A stretch of DNA of 64,000 nucleotides from Enterobacter sp. JUb54 (GTDB lineage Bacteria; Pseudomonadota; Gammaproteobacteria; Enterobacterales; Enterobacteriaceae): assembly GCF_014298075.1 (NCBI RefSeq), contig NZ_CP060418.1:2666001-2730000 (forward strand), given 5' to 3'. The translations under genes were made by a program, and so were the position numbers. Each line of letters starts with the position of its first letter. Positions within the stretch are counted from its first letter, which is position 1. Shown here piece by piece: positions 57,683 to 64,000 of this stretch. Under the pieces are notes generated by a model. That model worked only from the letters and a program-made list of their open reading frames with translations. It had not been told where the DNA came from and did not search any database.

Positions 57683-57896
57683 GCAACCCTCATTAACGTG
57701 TTTTCAGTTGTGGACGTCGGCTCTGATGGCCTGTTAATCCGCGAGCGAATATCCGCGATCTGAAAAAGGCAGACGTTGATGTAAGTCATGCCACAGAGGG
57801 GGTTTCATTAAGATTTTTCTGCAACATCGATGGTTGTTATCAGGGTTGGTTGTAGAGGATGCAGGCCGGAGAAATTGCGGTGATGTTTGATGTTAA

Positions 57897-57925
57897 CGAC
57901 ACACATACGACACACATACGACACA
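57897..57925. repeat. short tandem repeat, 11-bp unit
   Basis: CGACACACATA repeated twice plus a partial third copy, 49 bases from the 3' end of the argU tRNA. It may be a replication-slippage product or a trace of past insertion; nothing shows a function. Confidence 0.7.
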
Positions 57926-57973
57926 AGGAGAAAAGCTCGGTGGGGAAATATTAGCAATAACATTGAGATTAAA

Positions 57974-58050
57974 TGGTACGCCCTACAGGGTTCGAACCTG
58001 TGACCTACGGCTTAGAAGGCCGTTGCTCTATCCAGCTGAGCTAAGGGCGC
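57974..58050 (-). tRNA. argU: tRNA-Arg(UCU)
   Basis: 77 bases on the minus strand, beginning GCGCCCTTAGCTCAG and ending with GGTTCGAACCC, AGGGCGT and an encoded CCA. The cloverleaf is complete, with the anticodon TCT in CCTTCTAAG reading AGA codons. Its position next to folD matches E. coli argU, a well-known prophage attachment site (DLP12); no integrase gene is present here. Confidence 0.97.
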
Positions 58051-58406
58051 ATTAAAATGCGGGAGTTTCGTGGAGTGAAACCGCCTGGAATTATACGGTC
58101 AACGCTCGGTGAGTCAATGCCTTTTGCCATCATACTGCCGCGATAACGCTAACTTGCCTGGATATACTGCAAAGGTTGGTCAAAGTTCAGCCAACGCCGA
58201 TTTTCAGCACTTCTTCGCCATTTTCGACAATAAACCGTCAAAACAGGCCATTTATCGGCCAAATACCCCTGATAAAAAGAGTGTCTTTAGCCTTCTGTTC
58301 TGTCAAAGAGGGATAAAATCTTAAACGAGGACTGACAGCGGGGCTGGCTTCTGACAAAATATCCGCATCCCCCTTTCGTTACGATACAGATGGAATCCTC
58401 TCTCTG
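58051..58406. other. intergenic stretch between argU and folD
   Basis: 356 bases holding the divergent argU and folD promoters. A 71-codon frame at 58109-58324 has no recognisable content. No repeat was found. Confidence 0.5.
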
Positions 58407-59273
58407 ATGGCAGCAAAAATTATTGACGGTAAAACGATTGCGCAGCAGGTACGCTCTGAGGTTGCGGAAAAAGTGAAGGCTCGCACCGCGGCCGGAAAAC
58501 GCGCCCCAGGGTTAGCCGTCGTGCTGGTCGGCAGCAACCCGGCATCGCAGATTTATGTCGGTAGCAAGCGCAAAGCGTGTGAAGAAGTGGGTTTTATCTC
58601 CCGCTCATACGATCTCCCGGAAACCACCAGCGAGGCGGAATTACTGGAGCTTATTGATACCCTGAATGCCGACAACACCATCGACGGTATTCTGGTCCAG
58701 CTGCCGCTGCCTGCGGGCATCGACAACGTCAAAGTGCTGGAGCGCATTGCCCCGGACAAAGACGTCGACGGTTTCCACCCTTACAACGTCGGTCGTCTGT
58801 GCCAGCGCGCCCCGCGTCTGCGCCCGTGCACGCCGCGCGGCATCGTCACCCTGCTTGAGCGTTACAACATCGACACCTACGGCCTGAACGCCGTGGTTAT
58901 CGGGGCGTCAAACATCGTGGGTCGTCCGATGAGCATGGAGCTGCTGCTGGCGGGCTGCACCACCACCGTCACCCACCGTTTTACCAAAAACCTGCGCCAG
59001 CACGTCGAAAATGCCGACCTGCTGATCGTCGCCGTTGGTAAACCAGGCTTTATTCCGGGTGAGTGGATCAAAGAAGGCGCTATCGTTGTTGACGTCGGTA
59101 TCAACCGTCTGGAAAGCGGCAAAGTGGTCGGGGACGTGGTCTTCGAAGACGCCGCAGAGCGCGCCTCTTACATTACCCCAGTGCCTGGCGGCGTCGGCCC
59201 GATGACCGTTGCAACACTCATTCAGAACACGCTGCAGGCGTGCGAAGAATATCACGACATACAGGAGGCCTGA
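58407..59273 (+). CDS. folD: methylene-THF dehydrogenase/cyclohydrolase
   Basis: FolD is bifunctional: it oxidises 5,10-methylene-THF with NADP and hydrolyses the product to 10-formyl-THF, feeding purine and fMet-tRNA synthesis. The 288-residue protein has the catalytic lysine region [13 protein letters not shown] near 51-63, [10 protein letters not shown], the nucleotide-binding [15 protein letters not shown] near 166-180 and the end [16 protein letters not shown]. Length equals the E. coli enzyme. It is followed one base later by ybcJ. Confidence 0.97.
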   Translation: MAAKIIDGKTIAQQVRSEVAEKVKARTAAGKRAPGLAVVLVGSNPASQIYVGSKRKACEEVGFISRSYDLPETTSEAELLELIDTLNADNTIDGILVQLPLPAGIDNVKVLERIAPDKDVDGFHPYNVGRLCQRAPRLRPCTPRGIVTLLERYNIDTYGLNAVVIGASNIVGRPMSMELLLAGCTTTVTHRFTKNLRQHVENADLLIVAVGKPGFIPGEWIKEGAIVVDVGINRLESGKVVGDVVFEDAAERASYITPVPGGVGPMTVATLIQNTLQACEEYHDIQEA

Positions 59274-59274
59274 G

Positions 59275-59487
59275 ATGGCAAACTTTTCTCTGGGCAAGCA
59301 CCCACACGTTGAACTGTGCGATTTACTGAAGCTGGAAGGCTGGAGTGAAAGCGGCGCGCAGGCAAAAATTTCCATTGCCGAAGGTCTGGTGAAAGTAGAT
59401 GGTGCGGTAGAAACCCGCAAACGCTGCAAAATCGTCGCCGGCCAGACGGTGAGTTTTGAAGGCCAGAGCGTGACCGTAACCGCCTGA
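59275..59487 (+). CDS. ybcJ: S4-domain RNA-binding protein YbcJ
   Basis: A 70-residue S4-type RNA-binding protein: MANFSLGKHPHVELCDLLKL, SGAQAKISIAEG and VKVDGAVETRKRCKI are the S4 core. It is nearly identical to E. coli YbcJ and in the same place after folD. A role in RNA or ribosome binding is likely but not specified. The start at 59275 lies one base after the folD stop codon (TGAG ATG context). A terminator follows. Confidence 0.93.
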   Translation: MANFSLGKHPHVELCDLLKLEGWSESGAQAKISIAEGLVKVDGAVETRKRCKIVAGQTVSFEGQSVTVTA

Positions 59488-59500
59488 ACCTGAAAAATAA

Positions 59501-59528
59501 AAATGCCCGGCTTGCCGGGCATTTTTTT
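59501..59528. terminator. bidirectional terminator between ybcJ and cysS
   Basis: 11-bp stem AAATGCCCGGC with its complement, a 2-base gap as loop, and T-runs on both strands, between convergent ybcJ and cysS. Confidence 0.9.
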
Positions 59529-59533
59529 AGCGC

Positions 59534-60919
59534 TTACTTACGGCGCCAGGTGGTACCCTGTGGGCCATCTTCCAGCACGATCCCCATCTCGTTCAGACGA
59601 TCGCGCGCCGCATCCGCCGCCGCCCAGTCTTTCGCTTTACGCGCATCCAGACGCTGCTGGATCAGCTGTTCGATTTCCGCCACTTCACCGTCGTCAGCCT
59701 GAGCGCCGCTTTGCAGGAACAGATCTGGCTCCTGCTCCAGCAGCCCCAGCACGCCGGAGAGCTTGCGCATATGCGCGGCCAGGGCGTTCGCCGCCGCGGC
59801 ATCTTCCGTCTTCAGGCGGTTCACTTCACGGGCCATATCAAACAACACGGAGTAGGCTTCCGGGGTGTTGAAATCGTCATCCATCGCCTCGATAAAGCGC
59901 GCTTCAAAGGCTTCGCCGCCGCTGGCTGCGACCGACGGGTCGGTTCCACGCAGCGCGGTGTACAGACGCTCCAGCGCCGAACGTGCCTGCTTGAGGTTCT
60001 CTTCGCTGTAGTTCAGCTGGCTACGATAGTGGCCGGACATCAGGAAGTAGCGAATGGTCTCGGCGTCGTAATACTTCAGCACATCACGCACGGTGAAGAA
60101 GTTACCCAGCGATTTCGACATCTTCTCGCGGTCAACCATCACCATCCCGGAGTGCATCCAGTAGTTAACGTACTCGCCGTCATGCGCGCAGGTCGACTGG
60201 GCGATTTCGTTCTCGTGGTGCGGGAACATCAGATCCGAACCGCCGCCGTGGATATCAAAATGGTTACCCAACTGCTTGCAGTTCATCGCTGAACATTCGA
60301 TGTGCCAGCCCGGACGACCGTTGCCCCACGGGGAAGGCCAGCTCGGCTCGCCCTCTTTCGACATTTTCCACAGAACGAAGTCCATCGGGTTGCGCTTCAC
60401 GTCAACCACATCAACGCGGGCACCGGCCTGCAGCTGGTCGAGGTCCTGGCGTGACAGCTGGCCGTAGTTCGGATCGGTCGGGACCGAGAACATCACGTCG
60501 CCGTTGTCCGCCACATAGGCATGGTCACGGGCAATCAGTTGCTCGGTGATCTCAATGATCTCGGGGATATGATGGGTGGCGCGCGGTTCAAGATCCGGAC
60601 GCAGAATATTGAGCGCATCGAAATCCTTGTGCATTTCAGCAATCATGCGATCGACCAGCGCCACAAAGCTTTCGCCATTCTCATTAGCGCGCTTAATGAT
60701 TTTGTCGTCGATATCGGTAATGTTGCGCACGTACTTCAGCTGATAGCCAAGAAAACGCAAATAACGCGCCACGACGTCAAAAGAGACGAAAGTACGGCCA
60801 TGACCAATATGACAGAGATCGTAAACGGTAATTCCACACACGTACATGCCCACTTCCCCGGCATGGATAGGTTTAAACTCTTCTTTTTGGCGCGTCAGTG
60901 TATTAAAAATTTTTAACAT
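59534..60919 (-). CDS. cysS: cysteinyl-tRNA synthetase
   Basis: A 461-residue class I tRNA synthetase that charges tRNA-Cys. The zinc-ligand Cys28, the HIGH motif HIGHGRT at 37-43, the second zinc cluster region ([20 protein letters not shown]) and KMSKSLGNF near 266-274 are all intact. The C-terminal domain ends with GTTWRRK. Same size as in E. coli. Divergent from ppiB across 173 bases. Confidence 0.97.
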   Translation of the reverse strand: MLKIFNTLTRQKEEFKPIHAGEVGMYVCGITVYDLCHIGHGRTFVSFDVVARYLRFLGYQLKYVRNITDIDDKIIKRANENGESFVALVDRMIAEMHKDFDALNILRPDLEPRATHHIPEIIEITEQLIARDHAYVADNGDVMFSVPTDPNYGQLSRQDLDQLQAGARVDVVDVKRNPMDFVLWKMSKEGEPSWPSPWGNGRPGWHIECSAMNCKQLGNHFDIHGGGSDLMFPHHENEIAQSTCAHDGEYVNYWMHSGMVMVDREKMSKSLGNFFTVRDVLKYYDAETIRYFLMSGHYRSQLNYSEENLKQARSALERLYTALRGTDPSVAASGGEAFEARFIEAMDDDFNTPEAYSVLFDMAREVNRLKTEDAAAANALAAHMRKLSGVLGLLEQEPDLFLQSGAQADDGEVAEIEQLIQQRLDARKAKDWAAADAARDRLNEMGIVLEDGPQGTTWRRK

Positions 60920-61092
60920 CGAAGATTCCGTGTAGACGTGTGTGGATATAAGTCGCGTATTCTAACCTTAATTCAACCCCGAAGCAGCACACAATGCAAG
61001 GTGATCGAACCCTGCGGTTATGCTATAACAGCCCCCTATGTCATGCCCAATTACGGGCTTAAGCACCACAATCACCGGAACAGGATGCAAAA

Positions 61093-61587
61093 ATGGTTAC
61101 TTTCCACACTAATCATGGCGATATCGTAATCAAGACCTTTGACGACAAAGCGCCGGAAACAGTTAAAAACTTCCTGGACTACTGCCGCGAAGGTTTCTAC
61201 AACAACACCATTTTCCACCGTGTTATCAACGGGTTCATGATCCAGGGCGGCGGCTTTGAGCCGGGCATGGAGCAGAAAAACACCAAGTCCCCGATCCAGA
61301 ACGAAGCCAACAACGGTCTGAAAAACACCCGTGGTACTCTGGCAATGGCCCGTACTCAGGCGCCGCACTCCGCTACCGCACAGTTCTTTATCAACGTGGC
61401 TGATAACGACTTCCTGAACTTCTCTGGTGAAAACCTGCAGGGTTGGGGCTACTGCGTATTTGCCGAAGTGGTTGAAGGCATGGACGTAGTCGACAAAATC
61501 AAAGCAGTTGCAACCGGTCGCAGCGGCATGCATCAGGATGTGCCGAAAGAAGATGTTGTGATCAAAAGCGTCACCGTTAGCGAATAA
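61093..61587 (+). CDS. ppiB: cytosolic peptidyl-prolyl cis-trans isomerase B
   Basis: A 164-residue cyclophilin that speeds proline isomerisation during folding. Active-site segments are [13 protein letters not shown] near 38-50 (Arg), ALARTQ-type [20 protein letters not shown] near 78-97 and [14 protein letters not shown] near 125-138. No signal peptide, so it acts in the cytosol. lpxH begins 3 bases after its stop, suggesting co-transcription. Confidence 0.97.
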   Translation: MVTFHTNHGDIVIKTFDDKAPETVKNFLDYCREGFYNNTIFHRVINGFMIQGGGFEPGMEQKNTKSPIQNEANNGLKNTRGTLAMARTQAPHSATAQFFINVADNDFLNFSGENLQGWGYCVFAEVVEGMDVVDKIKAVATGRSGMHQDVPKEDVVIKSVTVSE

Positions 61588-61590
61588 TTC

Positions 61591-62313
61591 GTGGCGACAC
61601 TTTTTATTGCGGATTTGCATCTGCAAACAGAAGAACCGGCGATCACCGCCGGTTTTCTACGCTTTTTAGCCGGTGAAGCCCGCAAGGCGGATGCGCTGTA
61701 TATTCTTGGCGATCTGTTTGAAGCCTGGATCGGCGATGACGACCCCAACCCGCTGCATCAGGAGATCGCTGAAGCGATCAATGCCTTAACCCAGTCCGGG
61801 GTGCCCTGCTACTTTATTCACGGCAATCGCGATTTTCTCGTCGGCCAGCGCTTCGCGCGCGCCTGCGGCATGACGCTGCTGGATGAAGAAGAGGTGCTTG
61901 ACCTCTACGGTCGTCAGGTCCTGATTATGCATGGCGACACACTGTGCACCGACGATGCCGGCTACCTGGCGTTCCGTGCCAAAGTGCATACGCCGTGGAT
62001 CCAGCGACTGTTTCTGGCCCTGCCGCTGTTTATTCGTCGTCGCATCGCCGCCAGAATGCGCGCCGACAGCAAAGCCGCCAACAGCAGCAAATCGCTGGAG
62101 ATAATGGACGTTAACCCGCAGGCCGTGGTCGATACCCTGCAGCGCCATCGGGTACAGTGGCTGATTCACGGGCATACGCACCGCCCGGCGATCCATACGT
62201 TAGATGCCAACGACCAGCCGGCGTTTCGCGTTGTCCTCGGCGCCTGGCACAGCGAAGGCTCGATGGTCAAAGTCACTAAAGACGACGTCGAACTGATCCC
62301 GTTCCCGTTTTAA
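61591..62313 (+). CDS. lpxH: UDP-2,3-diacylglucosamine diphosphatase
   Basis: LpxH hydrolyses UDP-2,3-diacylglucosamine to lipid X and UMP, an essential lipid A step at the membrane surface. The 240-residue calcineurin-like metallophosphatase shows IADLHL at 6-11, [12 protein letters not shown] near 40, HGNRD near 78, MHGDTLC near 113 and HGHTHRP near 193, the complete two-metal set. It starts with GTG, 3 bases after ppiB. Confidence 0.96.
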   Translation: MATLFIADLHLQTEEPAITAGFLRFLAGEARKADALYILGDLFEAWIGDDDPNPLHQEIAEAINALTQSGVPCYFIHGNRDFLVGQRFARACGMTLLDEEEVLDLYGRQVLIMHGDTLCTDDAGYLAFRAKVHTPWIQRLFLALPLFIRRRIAARMRADSKAANSSKSLEIMDVNPQAVVDTLQRHRVQWLIHGHTHRPAIHTLDANDQPAFRVVLGAWHSEGSMVKVTKDDVELIPFPF

Positions 62314-62344
62314 TTTCCGCCGCATTTTCACCGCTTCTCAGGTG

Positions 62345-62360
62345 ACGCAACCGTTTTCCT
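62345..62360 (+). promoter_or_regulatory. PurR operator of purEK
   Basis: ACGCAACCGTTTTCCT matches the PurR consensus ACGCAAACGTTTNCGT at nearly every position. It lies 73 bases before purE, overlapping the likely promoter, as in E. coli. Confidence 0.9.
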
Positions 62361-62432
62361 TACCGAAAGATCATGTTATTCTCTGTGGCCTCTAAAGCAG
62401 TGTGAAGCACACCCACAGGAGTTTTAAGACGC

Positions 62433-62942
62433 ATGTCTTCCCGCAATAATTCGGCGCGTATCGCCATCGTGATGGGGTCCAAAAGCGACTGGGCTACCAT
62501 GCAGTTTACCGCAGAAATCCTTGATGCCCTGAACGTTCCGTACCATGTTGAAGTGGTCTCCGCACACCGGACGCCCGATAAACTGTTCAGCTTCGCCGAA
62601 GGCGCGGAAAGCAACGGCTATCAGGTGATTATTGCCGGAGCGGGCGGCGCGGCGCATCTGCCGGGCATGATTGCGGCGAAAACCCTGGTGCCGGTATTAG
62701 GCGTCCCGGTACAGAGCGCGGCGTTAAGCGGCGTCGACAGCCTCTACTCTATTGTTCAGATGCCGCGCGGGATCCCGGTTGGTACGCTTGCCATCGGCAA
62801 AGCCGGTGCTGCCAATGCCGCCCTGCTGGCCGCGCAGATTCTGGCACAGCACGACGCGGAGCTGCATCAGCGCCTGAGCGCCTGGCGCCAGGCCCAGACC
62901 GATGAAGTCCTCGAAAACCCGGACCCGCGGGGTGCGGCATGA
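62433..62942 (+). CDS. purE: N5-carboxyaminoimidazole ribonucleotide mutase
   Basis: PurE moves the carboxyl group of N5-CAIR to give CAIR in purine synthesis. The 169-residue class I enzyme has [11 protein letters not shown] near 13-23, [10 protein letters not shown] near 44-53 with the catalytic His, and [16 protein letters not shown] near 72-87. The ribosome-binding site is ACAGGAG. Its stop overlaps the purK start (ATGA). Confidence 0.97.
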   Translation: MSSRNNSARIAIVMGSKSDWATMQFTAEILDALNVPYHVEVVSAHRTPDKLFSFAEGAESNGYQVIIAGAGGAAHLPGMIAAKTLVPVLGVPVQSAALSGVDSLYSIVQMPRGIPVGTLAIGKAGAANAALLAAQILAQHDAELHQRLSAWRQAQTDEVLENPDPRGAA

Positions 62943-64000
62943 AGCAGGTTTGCATCCTCGGCAACGGTCAGTTAGGGCGCATGCTGCGCCAGGCCGGTGA
63001 GCCGCTGGGTATCGCCGTCTGGCCGGTCGGCCTCGAAGCCGACCCTGAAGCGGTGCCGTTTCAGCAGAGCGTGATCACCGCTGAAATCGAACGCTGGCCG
63101 GAAACGGCGCTGACCCGCGAGCTGGCACGCCACCCGGCGTTTGTTAACCGCGACGTCTTCCCGATCATCGCCGACCGTCTGACGCAAAAACAGCTGTTTG
63201 ATAAGCTGGGGCTGGCCACTGCGCCGTGGCAACTGCTGGCGGATAAAAATGAATGGCCGGCGGTATTTGCGCGTCTTGGCGAACTGGCAATTGTGAAACG
63301 TCGCGTCGGCGGTTACGACGGACGTGGGCAATGGCGCCTGCGTGCAGACGACATCGCGCAGCTGCCGGACGAAAACTACGGTGAATGCATCGTTGAACAG
63401 GGCATCAACTTTTCTGGCGAAGTGTCGCTGGTGGGCGCCCGCGCTCACGATGGCAGCACGGTGTTCTACCCGCTGACCCGCAACCTGCATCAGGATGGCA
63501 TTCTGCGTACCAGCGTGGCCTTCCCGCAGGCGAATGCCCGCCAGCAGGACCAGGCGGAAAGTATGCTCACCGCCATCATGAACGAACTGAACTACGTGGG
63601 CGTGATGGCGATGGAGTGCTTTGTCACCGCCGAAGGCCTGCTGATTAACGAGCTGGCGCCGCGCGTGCACAACAGCGGCCACTGGACGCAGAACGGCGCG
63701 TCTATCAGCCAGTTCGAGCTGCATCTGCGGGCTATTACCGACCTGCCGCTGCCGCCGCCGGTGGTGAACAGCCCTTCAGTGATGATCAACCTGATCGGGA
63801 CCGATCTGAACTACGACTGGCTGAAGCTGCCGCTGGTACATCTGCACTGGTACGACAAAGAAGTGCGTCCGGGCCGCAAAGTCGGGCACCTGAACCTGAC
63901 CGACAGCGACACCGATCGCCTGAGCGCCACCCTGGAAGCCCTGAAACCGATCCTGCCGCCGGAGTATGCAAGCGGCATCTTCTGGGCGCAGTCTCAGCTC
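62939..64000 (+). CDS. purK: N5-carboxyaminoimidazole ribonucleotide synthase (3' end cut by window)
   Basis: PurK is the ATP-grasp enzyme that carboxylates AIR to N5-CAIR, the substrate of PurE. The visible 354 codons start [20 protein letters not shown] and include [29 protein letters not shown] and [10 protein letters not shown]. The E. coli protein has 355 residues, so only about one codon and the stop are missing. Translationally coupled to purE through the ATGA overlap and repressed with it by PurR. Confidence 0.96.
   Translation, partial: MKQVCILGNGQLGRMLRQAGEPLGIAVWPVGLEADPEAVPFQQSVITAEIERWPETALTRELARHPAFVNRDVFPIIADRLTQKQLFDKLGLATAPWQLLADKNEWPAVFARLGELAIVKRRVGGYDGRGQWRLRADDIAQLPDENYGECIVEQGINFSGEVSLVGARAHDGSTVFYPLTRNLHQDGILRTSVAFPQANARQQDQAESMLTAIMNELNYVGVMAMECFVTAEGLLINELAPRVHNSGHWTQNGASISQFELHLRAITDLPLPPPVVNSPSVMINLIGTDLNYDWLKLPLVHLHWYDKEVRPGRKVGHLNLTDSDTDRLSATLEALKPILPPEYASGIFWAQSQL

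Noticed and set aside
58109-58324. 71-codon plus-strand frame between argU and folD
   Set aside because: No ribosome-binding site or recognisable protein content; the region is better explained as the folD promoter.

Overview
This is a chromosomal window from an enteric gammaproteobacterium of the Klebsiella/Raoultella type. The evidence is a complete scrKYABR sucrose regulon closely resembling the Klebsiella one, the lysU-dtpC-cadABC lysine/acid block, and the block argU tRNA, folD, ybcJ, cysS, ppiB, lpxH, purEK in the same order as in E. coli. Codon use is GC-rich. The species cannot be fixed from this window alone. No transposase, integrase, phage gene or CRISPR array was seen.

Layout. 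1-4.2 kb: end of an M20 amidohydrolase and four envelope-type proteins, namely a SYLF lipoprotein, an outer-membrane-type protein, an RcnB-like protein and a periplasmic 11-residue-repeat protein. 4.4-7.5 kb: a siderophore-type ABC importer behind a candidate Fur site. 7.5-9.8 kb: yiaWV-like membrane fusion genes and an IprA-like regulator. 9.9-16.5 kb: scrK, scrYAB and scrR with ScrR operators. 16.6-18.3 kb: a HipBA-type toxin-antitoxin pair. 18.4-22.7 kb: a beta-glucoside PTS operon (bglF, bglB, bglG) controlled by a readable antiterminator/terminator switch. 22.8-30.3 kb: a LysR regulator divergent from a seven-gene operon made of a Liv-type ABC importer, an aminothiazoline-carboxylate hydrolase family protein and an N-carbamoyl amino acid hydrolase. 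30.6-35.8 kb: a membrane diguanylate cyclase and a ribose/inositol-type ABC importer. 36.4-47 kb: a secreted phospholipase D-type nuclease, lysU, a ten-copy 106-bp REP/BIME array, dtpC, cadA, cadB and cadC. 47.3-54.3 kb: a CatB-like acetyltransferase, an LpxL acyltransferase, an operon of formamidase-like hydrolase, RidA, aromatic aminotransferase and permease, and a GNAT enzyme. 54.4-57.7 kb: small genes and a citrate synthase paralogue. 58-64 kb: argU and the core folD-purK block.

How the genes work together. Three carbon or nutrient uptake systems carry their own local regulators: sucrose (ScrR repressor), beta-glucosides (BglG antiterminator) and the proposed aminothiazoline/carbamoyl system (LysR). 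The cad block consumes protons by lysine decarboxylation and cadaverine export, with DtpC supplying lysine-containing dipeptides.

The most interesting items are the proposed 2-aminothiazoline-4-carboxylate to cysteine operon with its own importer; a citrate synthase paralogue in which the second catalytic histidine reads as asparagine; the BIME array that runs up to and supplies the dtpC stop codon; the formamidase/RidA/aminotransferase/permease operon; and two very small genes, a 54-residue zinc ribbon and a 24-residue membrane peptide.
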